A DNA stretch of 42,773 bases from an uncultured bacterium (GTDB lineage Bacteria > Bacillota > Clostridia > Christensenellales > Borkfalkiaceae), in contig CATKAP010000202.1 of the NCBI GenBank assembly GCA_949746255.1, positions 1-42,773 on the forward strand. Direction: 5' to 3'. Position numbers and translations under genes: made by a program. A model generated the notes under the pieces. That model made no database searches and had not been told where the DNA came from. It saw nothing but the letters and a program-made list of their open reading frames with translations. This document shows, in pieces, positions 17,275 to 25,219 of this stretch; within the stretch, counting starts at the first letter, position 1, and each line of letters begins with the position of its first letter.

Positions 17275-18729
17275 ATGAATAACAAAAATAAATTTATTCG
17301 CAATGCGGTAATAGTTTTAATATTGATATTTATTATACCCGTTTCGGTTTTGATAACGGGCTTTTGTGTTGCGCCTCAGTTTTCCGATACATATTACGGC
17401 GAACTGGGGGCAATGTACGATAAACTTATTTTTGCTAAGGGAAAAAAGATTGTAATTATAGGCACCTCAAGCGTGGCTTTCGGAGTGGATAGCGCGCTTA
17501 TCGAAAACGAGCTTAAAGCGGCGGGCGAAGAATATACCGTATGCAATTTCGGACTGTACGGAGCTATTGGCACGAAAGCTATGTTCGATTTATCGGAGAA
17601 ACATATAAAAGAGGGCGATATTGTTATTTTTGCACCCGAATTTTCCAAACAGACTTTGAGTTTATATTTTTCCGCAAAGGAGATTTTGCGTTCTGCCGAC
17701 GGAAACTTCGGTATATTAGGGGGGATAGCAAAAGAAAACGTTGCGGAAACTGTAGGTAATTTTACCGCTTTCGCCGCAGAAAAGTTAAAATATGCGCATG
17801 AAGGCGGAATAAAGACGGAAGGCGTATACGCGCGCGCTTCTTTCGATGAAAATTGCGACATGAAAAACGCCGAACGCACAGGCAATATTATGCAGGAAGG
17901 CTATATTCCCGATCAGCTTATAACTCTTTCGGGAGAGTTGTTTCCTGAATCGTTTATTAATTATATAAACGATTATGCTTCCGTAGTACGTAGAAAGGGC
18001 GGTAAAACTTATTTTACTTACCCGCCGATGAATCGACTTGCTTTAACCGACTGTTCGGAAACTACGCTTGAAAAATTTTATAATTTTATTTCCGCAAAAT
18101 TGGATTATAAAGTGATAAGCAACGCGGAAAAGTATATTATGGACGCGGAATGGTTTTACGATACCAATTATCATTTAAATTCGGCGGGGATGACGGTTCG
18201 TAGTATCAATCTTCTGGAAGATATAAAAAACGAGTTGGGCGTATTTACGCATACGCAGGCGCAAATGCCCGAAAAACCTCCGCTTCAAATACCCGAAAAA
18301 CCTTCCGAAGATAAAGGGGACGATTCCGACGCGGACTGTTTTGAATATTCCGACGACGGTAAAGGCGGATTGATTGTTGCCGCGCTTAAGGAGAGCGGGA
18401 AAACCCGCGACAGGTTAACGGTGCCTTATTCCTATGGGGGAAAGAAAATAACGTCGCTTGCGGTTGGAGTTTTTGCCGGCGACGAAGTTTTAAAGGAAGT
18501 TGTAATTCAGGATAACATCCGTTACTTGCGCGACGGCAGTTTTTCGGGATGTAAAAAGCTCGAAAAAATTATTTTAAGGCATACGTCGCCTTCTCAGGTA
18601 GGGGTAAGTTACGGATTACTTGAAAATACCGCAGCCTCCGTATTTATTAGGAAAAGCGCTTTTTCGGCATTCAGTACCGATTATACTTGGGGTTGGTATG
18701 CGGATAGGATGGTGAGCTATGAAGTTTAA
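17275..18729 (+). CDS. Membrane-anchored SGNH/DltD-like protein with C-terminal BspA-like repeats
   Basis: A 484-residue protein. One N-terminal transmembrane helix (about 9-30) puts the rest outside. The SGNH hydrolase-like domain (about 55-320) has block I IGTSSVAFGVDS with Ser65/Ser66 as nucleophile candidates, and the Asp-His block DTNYHLN (Asp296, His300), as in DltD and AlgJ/AlgX partners of MBOAT acyltransferases. A Pro/Lys linker (about 322-345) leads to a BspA-like leucine-rich segment (about 355-480, ITSLAVGVFAGDEVL). I chose ATG 17275, which directly precedes the anchor; the ribosome site there is weak (CGGAA). An in-frame GTG at 17248 is an alternative. First gene of the cassette, overlapping the next by 11 bases. 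Function inferred: transfer or removal of an acyl group on a surface polymer. Confidence 0.72.
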   Translation: MNNKNKFIRNAVIVLILIFIIPVSVLITGFCVAPQFSDTYYGELGAMYDKLIFAKGKKIVIIGTSSVAFGVDSALIENELKAAGEEYTVCNFGLYGAIGTKAMFDLSEKHIKEGDIVIFAPEFSKQTLSLYFSAKEILRSADGNFGILGGIAKENVAETVGNFTAFAAEKLKYAHEGGIKTEGVYARASFDENCDMKNAERTGNIMQEGYIPDQLITLSGELFPESFINYINDYASVVRRKGGKTYFTYPPMNRLALTDCSETTLEKFYNFISAKLDYKVISNAEKYIMDAEWFYDTNYHLNSAGMTVRSINLLEDIKNELGVFTHTQAQMPEKPPLQIPEKPSEDKGDDSDADCFEYSDDGKGGLIVAALKESGKTRDRLTVPYSYGGKKITSLAVGVFAGDEVLKEVVIQDNIRYLRDGSFSGCKKLEKIILRHTSPSQVGVSYGLLENTAASVFIRKSAFSAFSTDYTWGWYADRMVSYEV

Positions 18730-20497
18730 AAAGTTATTTTTAATTTTACCGCTTGCTTTGACTTTGCTTTTTTGCGGATGCGCCGGTCCGGGTTTTACGC
18801 CGCAAAATCCTGATTCAATCAATGTTACGGTTGCGGACGGGGAGCAGTATTATTTACGTAAAAATACTTATACCATAGACCGCGGCTCGGATTTAACGGT
18901 GACTTTGGTATTCAGAAAAGGTTATATTCCCGAAGGTTGTTCGTATGGGAATTACAAGGTTATCAAAATTTCACCCAACGAATACAGTTTAACGCTTTTC
19001 GGAATCAGATATCCGGAATTTATAAAGGTGGGAGAAGCTAACGCTGACGAGGCTGTAAGATATTATGCCAACGGCGGAGAATATACGGGTGAAAAACCCG
19101 TTGAAGGTTACATAAAAGGCAAAATTTCAAAGTCGCATATTCGTACAAATTCCGATTTGGGTTTGAATATTGAAAGGAAGGGATATGTTCAGACGGGATG
19201 GAACAGGCATCCCGACGGAAGCGGCGAGCACATAGGCTTGGGAAGCCGGTTTTCTGTAAACGCGGAGGGTGCTACAAAACTTTTCGCCGAATGGGAACAA
19301 GTTACCGACGATCAATTTTTCGAGTACGAAAAGGAAAACGGTAAGGCGTACCTTACTTCTTATATCGGCGATAAAAACATAGATAAATTGGTGTTGCCGT
19401 ACGAAATGGGCGATTGTCCCGTTTCAGGCGTTAAGTCGGGATTTTGCGACGGAGTTACGGCGGAAAATATCGTAATTCCCAAAACCGTAAAAACGGCGGA
19501 AGACGGCGCTTTTACAAACTGTAAAATAAGTAATTTATTCTTTTTCGATTCTCTTTCAAATATAAGAGACGAAAGTTTTGCCGGCAGCGAAATAGGAAAA
19601 GTGCATATAAACGCCGCAAGTTACCCGCGCTATCAGTCGGATACGGAAATTTCGTACTTCGCCGACGCTGTAGACAGGCTTATATTCTTAAAAGATAAAA
19701 AGAAAATGATATTTTTTTCCGGTTGCAGTTTTGCATACGGCTTAAATTCGCCTATGGTTGCAAAAGCGGTCGGAAACAGGTATCGAATCATAAATATGGG
19801 CATTATAGGCGGAACAAACGCCGGTTTTCAATTTGATATAATTTCCAATTTTGTGGACGACGGCGACGTTTTGATACACGCGCCCGAAGCTGCCAGCCAG
19901 TTTCAACTCATGGCGAACAATTCTGCCGAAACTAGAATGTTTGTCGTTACGGAAGGCAATTACGATTTGCTTTCTTTGGTAAACGTTTCAAGATTAAAGG
20001 GGTTTTTTAGAAGTTTTTCCGTTTACTGTAAAAACAGAGCCGAGCTCGAACCCGAAAGTTATGAAGAAACTCTGGGCGTTTATAACGAATTCGGAGACAT
20101 TATAAAGCCGCGTGAATTTACGGGAGAAAACAAGGCGTTTACCGAAGATTTCAGTTATACGTTTAAGCCCGATTTTGTAAATGAAAAATCCGCCGACCTG
20201 CTTGCAATGTATTACGACGAACTGAGACTGAAAGGGGTAAAGGTGTTTCTTTCGTTTTCACCTATAAATTATCACGGTTTGCCTCCGGCGGATAGGGAGG
20301 CGCGCCGTTGGGAGCAATTTGAAAATAACGTAGTAAAATTTATTTCCGAAGAACATAACGTACCCGTTATATCTTCCGTTACAGATTTTGTGTTGCCCGG
20401 CAAGTATTTTTTCGATACCGATTATCACCTAAACGAGGACGGCGCAAAATTGCGTACGGAAAGACTTATAGCCGATCTTAAAGCGGCGGGAGTATAG
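18719..20497 (+). CDS. Lipoprotein with InlB-type and BspA-like repeats plus C-terminal SGNH domain
   Basis: A 592-residue lipoprotein with a signal peptide ending at Cys21 (LLFCGC). Order after the linker: beta-rich N-terminal region; an InlB/Flg_new-type repeat (about 150-195, RKGYVQTGWNRHPDGSG and KLFAEWE); BspA-like leucine-rich repeats (about 205-320); then an SGNH-like domain (about 325-590) with block I FFSGCSFAYGLNS (Ser337) and Asp-His block FFDTDYHLN (Asp566/568, His570). It is a paralogue of the gene upstream with repeats and catalytic domain in the opposite order. ATG 18719 has AGGATGGTGAG before it and overlaps the upstream stop. It probably works with the MBOAT protein on an extracytoplasmic glycan. 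Confidence 0.73.
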   Translation: MKFKKLFLILPLALTLLFCGCAGPGFTPQNPDSINVTVADGEQYYLRKNTYTIDRGSDLTVTLVFRKGYIPEGCSYGNYKVIKISPNEYSLTLFGIRYPEFIKVGEANADEAVRYYANGGEYTGEKPVEGYIKGKISKSHIRTNSDLGLNIERKGYVQTGWNRHPDGSGEHIGLGSRFSVNAEGATKLFAEWEQVTDDQFFEYEKENGKAYLTSYIGDKNIDKLVLPYEMGDCPVSGVKSGFCDGVTAENIVIPKTVKTAEDGAFTNCKISNLFFFDSLSNIRDESFAGSEIGKVHINAASYPRYQSDTEISYFADAVDRLIFLKDKKKMIFFSGCSFAYGLNSPMVAKAVGNRYRIINMGIIGGTNAGFQFDIISNFVDDGDVLIHAPEAASQFQLMANNSAETRMFVVTEGNYDLLSLVNVSRLKGFFRSFSVYCKNRAELEPESYEETLGVYNEFGDIIKPREFTGENKAFTEDFSYTFKPDFVNEKSADLLAMYYDELRLKGVKVFLSFSPINYHGLPPADREARRWEQFENNVVKFISEEHNVPVISSVTDFVLPGKYFFDTDYHLNEDGAKLRTERLIADLKAAGV

Positions 20498-20498
20498 T

Positions 20499-20744
20499 AT
20501 GGAAAATGTAGTGCTTACCAACCCCGTCGTGGTAATAGGATTTATAATTTCAATGGCGCTGTGCATATTTGCTTACGTCAAAAAGGCACATATTGCCGTT
20601 ACCGTAATTTCTATAGCGATTTTCGTAATTACCGCAACATATTCGTTACTCAAAGGCGCAGACCTTTACGACGTAGGAACGGTTTCCGTTGTGTTTTTCA
20701 TAATAAATTTGCTCCCATTATGGAAGAACGGGGGCGATAAATGA
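20499..20744 (+). CDS. Small membrane protein of the acylation cassette
   Basis: An 81-residue protein with about three hydrophobic helices (residues 8-27, 30-50, 56-75) and a short charged tail WKNGGDK. The ribosome site CGGGAG precedes ATG 20499, one base after the upstream stop. The end overlaps the MBOAT start by 4 bases, so it is tightly coupled to it. No family is recognised. By position it may be an accessory subunit of the acyltransferase, as small membrane proteins such as DltX accompany Dlt systems, but no sequence link to DltX is claimed. Confidence 0.75.
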   Translation: MENVVLTNPVVVIGFIISMALCIFAYVKKAHIAVTVISIAIFVITATYSLLKGADLYDVGTVSVVFFIINLLPLWKNGGDK

Positions 20745-22219
20745 ACTTTAACTCGTTGGAATTTTTAATATTTCTTCCCGCCGTGGTATTATTATACTGG
20801 ATTCTTCCTCACAGAGGCCGGTGGATACTGTTACTTATTGCAAGTTACATATTTTACATGAGCTGGAACATTTGGTTAATCGTGCTGATTATGATTACCA
20901 CGGTTACGGCTTACGGTTTTGCCATAGCTATAGAAAGAGCAGAAAGTTTAAAGTTGAAAAAGCTTTATCTTGCCTTTACCCTTATAATATGTTTGGGTTT
21001 ACTTGTATTTTTTAAATACGTAAACTTTATTTTGGAAAGCGCGGTCGGTGTAATACGGCTGTTTAATACGGAACAGGACGACATTATTTTAAACGTTATA
21101 CTTCCCGTAGGAATATCTTTTTACACCTTTCAAACGTTGTCTTACGTAATTGACGTTTACAGGGGAGATTTCAAAGCCGAAAAACATTTCGGTTATTTTG
21201 CTCTGTACGTATCATATTTTCCGCAACTCGTTGCGGGGCCCATAGAAAGGCCGCAAAATTTATTGCCGCAGCTCCGAGAGGAACATAAATTCGACGAAAA
21301 CGATATTCGCGCGGGAGGCAAGTGGTTGTTGAGCGGATTTTTCCGTAAGTGTGTGGTGGCCGATTTTTGCGGGATTTTCGTAAATAAAGTGTATGCGGAC
21401 TTGGGTAATTCAAACGGGCTTGCGGTTTTTGTCGCAAGCGCATTGTTTTTGGTACAGATATACAACGATTTTGCGGGATATTCCGAAATAGCTTTGGGCG
21501 CGGCAAGACTTATGGGGGTTAAACTTTCAAAAAATTTCGATAAGCCCCTTACTTCTACAAGTTACACGGAATTTTTCCGCCGTTGGCATATAACCCTCAA
21601 TCAATGGTTTATGCAGTACGTATATATACCTCTCGGCGGCAACCGTAAGGGTAAAGCATTGAAGATATTGAACACTTTGATAGTTTTTGCGCTTTGCGGG
21701 TTGTGGCACGGCGCAAGCTGGACTTTCGTTTTATGGGGCGTAACCGCGGGAATAATGGTAAGCGTTGAAGCTCTTTTGCGTAAGCCGTTTGCTAAGATGT
21801 GTGAAAAAGCCAAAATAGATTTGGAAAATCCGCTTGTTAAGTTGGTAAGGCAAATAGTTTTATACGTATTTTCGGCGGCGAGTTGCATACTGTTCCGCGC
21901 GCAGAATATCGCCGAAGCAGGAGTTGCTTTCAGACAAATGTTTACGGCTTGGGGTGCGGGCGAAAGTTATGTGTCTCAAACCATGTCGGCGTTGGGCATA
22001 GACGCTTTTCAAATTGTACAGCTTGCAATTTTCATAGTTGCAATGATATTAATTTACAGGTTGCCCCTAGAGAATAAAAGCGAGTCTTTGCCGTTGGCAA
22101 GGGAACGCGAGGCGGCAGGCATAAGTGTGTTCGTATACGGAATAATCGCAATAATGCTTTGTTGGCTGGGGTTGCTGGCTATGGGCGACGCCAGCGTGTT
22201 CCAGTACTTTCAATTCTAA
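20741..22219 (+). CDS. MBOAT-family O-acyltransferase (AlgI/DltB type)
   Basis: A 492-residue polytopic membrane enzyme that moves acyl groups from the cytoplasmic side to an exported polymer. Hallmarks: PVGISFYTFQTLSYVIDVYRG, YFPQLVAGPIER, IYNDFAGYSEIALGAARLMG, FFRRWHITLNQWFMQYVYIP, and the invariant active-site motif CGLWHGASW with His323. About ten to twelve hydrophobic segments are spread over the whole length. The ATG overlaps the stop of the small membrane protein (ATGA). It is the core of the cassette, with two SGNH partners upstream and an acyl-activating enzyme downstream. The polymer modified and the acyl group are unknown. Confidence 0.9.
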   Translation: MNFNSLEFLIFLPAVVLLYWILPHRGRWILLLIASYIFYMSWNIWLIVLIMITTVTAYGFAIAIERAESLKLKKLYLAFTLIICLGLLVFFKYVNFILESAVGVIRLFNTEQDDIILNVILPVGISFYTFQTLSYVIDVYRGDFKAEKHFGYFALYVSYFPQLVAGPIERPQNLLPQLREEHKFDENDIRAGGKWLLSGFFRKCVVADFCGIFVNKVYADLGNSNGLAVFVASALFLVQIYNDFAGYSEIALGAARLMGVKLSKNFDKPLTSTSYTEFFRRWHITLNQWFMQYVYIPLGGNRKGKALKILNTLIVFALCGLWHGASWTFVLWGVTAGIMVSVEALLRKPFAKMCEKAKIDLENPLVKLVRQIVLYVFSAASCILFRAQNIAEAGVAFRQMFTAWGAGESYVSQTMSALGIDAFQIVQLAIFIVAMILIYRLPLENKSESLPLAREREAAGISVFVYGIIAIMLCWLGLLAMGDASVFQYFQF

Positions 22220-22233
22220 GGAGGAAAATTGTT

Positions 22234-23715
22234 ATGAAACCTACAACGAAAAGTTTTTTTGAATATTTGCGTGAGTTTGCAGAAACGGACGGGGATAAAA
22301 GACTGTTTTTTACCGAAAACGTAAATTATACGGCGCGAATGGTTTTTCGCACGGCGAACGCTATAGCTTTAAATCTCCGGGCGCACGGCGTAAAAAAGGG
22401 CAGCGTGGTAGCTTTGCGCTGTACGCGCTCCATAGAAACGGCGCTTCACTTATTTGCTTTGCAAATTTTGGGCGCCCTTGCAGTTTTAACTGACCCGCAC
22501 GATAAAGTTTCGGATTTTTTAGAAAACGTGGGCGTGGATATTACCGCGGAATTTATTATTTCAAACGAAGGCAAATCTCTTTCGGTTGACGGTTACGGCG
22601 GTTGGGAGTTGTTTTTTAAAAACGGTAAACATGTTGAATTGGAAATTCCGGATCCCGATAAGGAATACGAAATTGTACATAGCGAAGTTGACGTTCGCGC
22701 GCCCGCAATCGTCGTTTTTACTTCGGGAAGTACGGGAAAAAGTAAAGGCGTGGTTTTAAGCCAGTATAATTATCTGAATCATACGCTTAACTATACGCCC
22801 GAAGCAAGTTATACTGAAAACGACGTGGCGGTAGAAAATTTACCTTTACATCACGTGTTCGGGTTGGCGCATATCATTAATCCCGTTATCGTCAAATACG
22901 AACTATTCTTTCCAAAAGAAATAAATTATAAATATATAACCGATTGTATTGAAAAATATAAAATAACCCGCCTTGGCGGCGTGCCTACTTATTTACAGGA
23001 AATGGCAGGCTACGTAAAAAATTCCGGTTTACAAATAAATTCGTTGCGCGTAGGCGTAATTGGCGGCGCGCCTTTGACGGTGGAGCAATTCAATTACATA
23101 GAACAGGCGTTGGGCTTAAAATTATTGCCCGTTTACGGCATGAGCGAGTGTATAGGCATTTCGGGTTCGGGCGAATACGAATCTCAGTATAACCGCGCCT
23201 CCACTGTGGGCAGGTTTTTACCTATGAACGAATATTTTATTTTGGATGGTAATAATTGCTGTGTGCCTAAAGGCGAATCGGGCGAAGTTTGCGTAAAATC
23301 TCCCGTGGTTGCGTGCGGGTATTATAACGATTCGGAAGAAACGAAGCTGTTGATCGACGAACAGGGAAGATTACATACCGGAGATCTGGGTTTTATAGAC
23401 GAAAACGGATTTTTACATATAAGCGGAAGAATAAAGGATATAATAATCCGTAACGGCAATAATCTTTCTACGGTGGAAATAGAACGTAAAATATTGTCGT
23501 TACCTCAAGTAAAAGGCGTTTGTGTAGTGGGGATGCCAAATAAAAAAGACGGCGAAGCGCCTTGCGCGCTGATAGTCGCCGAAACCGAAGCGGATTTGAC
23601 TAAAGCTTTAAGAAAAATAGAACTGCCCGTAAAAATTATTTATACCGATAAAATACCACTTACTTCCTCGGGTAAGCCCGATAAGCAGATCGTTAAAAAA
23701 ATGTTTGAAGCATAA
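22234..23715 (+). CDS. AMP-forming acyl-CoA synthetase-like enzyme (ANL superfamily)
   Basis: A 493-residue enzyme expected to activate a carboxylic acid as acyl-AMP and then probably as a CoA thioester. Motifs: P-loop VFTSGSTGKSKGVVLS (about residue 165), LPLHHVFGLAHI, YGMSECIGISG, HTGDLGFIDENG, the hinge RIKDIIIRNGNNLS, and the C-terminal catalytic lysine in PLTSSGKPDKQ. The full two-domain fold is present. LHHVFGL points to acyl-CoA ligases rather than to DltA. ATG 22234 follows AAGGAGGA (22218-22225); a longer frame would overlap the MBOAT gene. As last gene of the cassette it likely supplies the acyl donor. No carrier protein (DltC-like) is encoded here. Confidence 0.83.
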   Translation: MKPTTKSFFEYLREFAETDGDKRLFFTENVNYTARMVFRTANAIALNLRAHGVKKGSVVALRCTRSIETALHLFALQILGALAVLTDPHDKVSDFLENVGVDITAEFIISNEGKSLSVDGYGGWELFFKNGKHVELEIPDPDKEYEIVHSEVDVRAPAIVVFTSGSTGKSKGVVLSQYNYLNHTLNYTPEASYTENDVAVENLPLHHVFGLAHIINPVIVKYELFFPKEINYKYITDCIEKYKITRLGGVPTYLQEMAGYVKNSGLQINSLRVGVIGGAPLTVEQFNYIEQALGLKLLPVYGMSECIGISGSGEYESQYNRASTVGRFLPMNEYFILDGNNCCVPKGESGEVCVKSPVVACGYYNDSEETKLLIDEQGRLHTGDLGFIDENGFLHISGRIKDIIIRNGNNLSTVEIERKILSLPQVKGVCVVGMPNKKDGEAPCALIVAETEADLTKALRKIELPVKIIYTDKIPLTSSGKPDKQIVKKMFEA

Positions 23716-23718
23716 ACA

Positions 23719-23744
23719 AAAGGCGGATACCGGTATCCGCCTTT
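23719..23744. terminator. Terminator of the acylation cassette
   Basis: A palindrome AAGGCGGATACCGGTATCCGCCTT (stem about 11 bp, loop at CCGG) is followed by TT and lies just after the ligase stop. The A and T runs on both sides allow use in both directions. Confidence 0.85.
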
Positions 23745-23751
23745 TAAAAGT

Positions 23752-23779
23752 AAGAGCGGGGCTTGCCCCGCTCTTTTAT
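23752..23779. terminator. Second, bidirectional terminator between convergent genes
   Basis: AAGAGCGGGGC (23752-23762) pairs with GCCCCGCTCTT (23765-23775), followed by TTATTTTAT. It serves the minus-strand alcohol dehydrogenase as well as the cassette. Confidence 0.85.
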
Positions 23780-23792
23780 TTTATGTATTATT

Positions 23793-25016
23793 TTAGAAAT
23801 CCACTTCGGTGTCGTAATAGCAGCATTTAAGCAGTTTTTCCATTTCGGCAACCGTAGGTTTGCGTGGATTGGAGCCCGTGCACGCGTCGCCTAAAGCGTT
23901 TACGGCGATATCGTGAAGTCTTTCAAGGAAAACTTCTTCGGGAACAAAGCCTTTTTCGCAGGGGTAGCTGTCCGCGCCGTAGTTCTTAATGCAGTGAGGA
24001 ATATTGAGGTCGTCGTTCATTTTGCGCAGGTAGGCTATAAGAGCTTTAACCTTTTCGCTGTCGCTCGCGCTCTTGTTGGTAAGTCCCATTTTGTCGGCTA
24101 TAACGCCGTAACGTTTTTTAGCTTTGATATTTTTGGCGTTGAAGGCTATAACTTTGGGAAGATACATTGCGTTTGCTGCGCCGTGAATTATATGTGCGCC
24201 GTAATCGTCAAACGCCGCGCCCGTCTTGTGCGCCATGGAGTGAACAATGCCTAAAAGCGCGTTTGAGAACGCCATGCCTGCAAGACATTGAGCGTTGTGC
24301 ATTTTGTCGCGCGCTTCCATATCGCCGTTATACGACTTAACTAATTCTGCCTGAATCATTTCTATCGCGTGAATTGCAAGAGGGTCGGTATAATCGCAGT
24401 TTGCTGTGGAAACGTAAGCTTCCACGGCGTGCGTCATAGCGTCCATACCGGTATGGGCTACAAGCTTTTTAGGCATTGTTTCCGCAAGTTCGGGGTCTAC
24501 AATAGCGACGTCAGGGGTAATTTCAAAATCCGCTATGGGGTATTTGATTCCTTTGGAATAGTCTGTGATAATGGAGAAAGCCGTAACTTCGGTAGCCGTG
24601 CCCGAGGTGGAAGAAATTGCGCAGAAACGCGCTTTTCTGCGGAGAGGGGGGATTCCGAATACTTTGCACATATCTTTGAATTTCATTTTGGGATATTCGT
24701 ATTTAATCCACATTGCTTTCGCCGCGTCTATGGGAGAACCGCCGCCTATAGCTATAATCCAGTCGGGCTGGAATTTTTCCATAGCTTCCGCGCCCGCCAT
24801 AACCGTTTCTACGGAAGGGTCGGGTTCGATTCCCTCGAAAAGCTGAACTTCCATTCCGGCTTCTTTAAGGTAAGCTACCGCTCTGTCGAGAAAACCGAAT
24901 TTTTTCATTGAACCGCCGCCTACGCAAACGATTGCTTTTTTGCCTTCGAATGTTTTTAACGCTTCCAAAGAACCTTTGCCGTGGTAAAGGTCTCTGGGTA
25001 AAGTAAATCTTGCCAT
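23793..25016 (-). CDS. Iron-containing alcohol dehydrogenase
   Basis: A 407-residue group III (iron-dependent) NAD(P)-linked alcohol dehydrogenase, close in type to butanol dehydrogenases and to the C-terminal half of AdhE. Motifs: GGGSPIDAAKAMW (nucleotide binding), STSGTATEVTAFS, and the metal-ligand region MDAMTHAVEAYVS with GIVHSMAHKTGAAFD and ...HGAANAMYLP. I use ATG at 25016: GGAGG lies just before it (25025-25029 on the other strand) and the protein begins MARFTLPRD as in relatives. A longer frame would include the promoter. It probably reduces an aldehyde to an alcohol to re-oxidise NADH during fermentation. It is monocistronic, with a consensus promoter and a palindrome at its transcript start. 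Confidence 0.92.
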   Translation of the reverse strand: MARFTLPRDLYHGKGSLEALKTFEGKKAIVCVGGGSMKKFGFLDRAVAYLKEAGMEVQLFEGIEPDPSVETVMAGAEAMEKFQPDWIIAIGGGSPIDAAKAMWIKYEYPKMKFKDMCKVFGIPPLRRKARFCAISSTSGTATEVTAFSIITDYSKGIKYPIADFEITPDVAIVDPELAETMPKKLVAHTGMDAMTHAVEAYVSTANCDYTDPLAIHAIEMIQAELVKSYNGDMEARDKMHNAQCLAGMAFSNALLGIVHSMAHKTGAAFDDYGAHIIHGAANAMYLPKVIAFNAKNIKAKKRYGVIADKMGLTNKSASDSEKVKALIAYLRKMNDDLNIPHCIKNYGADSYPCEKGFVPEEVFLERLHDIAVNALGDACTGSNPRKPTVAEMEKLLKCCYYDTEVDF

Positions 25017-25045
25017 AATATTCCTCCGAATAATTTTGTTAGAAA

Positions 25046-25060
25046 TTGTTATATTAACAA
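25046..25060. promoter_or_regulatory. Palindrome TTGTTATATTAACAA at the dehydrogenase transcript start
   Basis: TTGTTA and TAACAA are perfect inverted half-sites separated by three bases, just downstream of the predicted start point (about 25062, minus strand). The halves equal those of the clostridial Rex operator (TTGTTAANNNNTTAACAA), but the gap is three instead of six. A second TTGTTA/TAACAA pair with a nine-base gap flanks the galE -35 box (25131-25151). A redox-sensing operator fits an alcohol dehydrogenase, but the spacing argues for caution. Confidence 0.42.
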
Positions 25061-25068
25061 CTATCTTA

Positions 25069-25097
25069 ATTATAAGTTTATAATTATGTAATGTCAA
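25069..25097 (-). promoter_or_regulatory. Consensus promoter of the alcohol dehydrogenase
   Basis: On the minus strand, TTGACA (25097-25092), a 17-bp spacer and TATAAT (25074-25069). It is a perfect match in both boxes. Confidence 0.93.
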
Positions 25098-25139
25098 GTG
25101 TATAGATATATTTTTATCGATATAATTTAATTGTTAGGC

Positions 25140-25168
25140 TTGACATAACAACTTATTTAAACTATAAT
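25140..25168 (+). promoter_or_regulatory. Consensus promoter of galE
   Basis: TTGACA (25140-25145), a 17-bp spacer and TATAAT (25163-25168), a perfect match. It is divergent from the dehydrogenase promoter, 42 bp between the -35 boxes. Confidence 0.93.
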
Positions 25169-25219
25169 AAAAAAGCAAATAGCGGGCAGGTTGTCCGCAA
25201 ACTTATCTAAGGTGTGATT

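Noticed and set aside
22234-23715. Naming the ligase dltA (D-alanine ligase)
   Set aside because: The LHHVFGL motif and overall pattern point to acyl-CoA ligases, no dltC is present, and motifs alone do not show D-alanine specificity.
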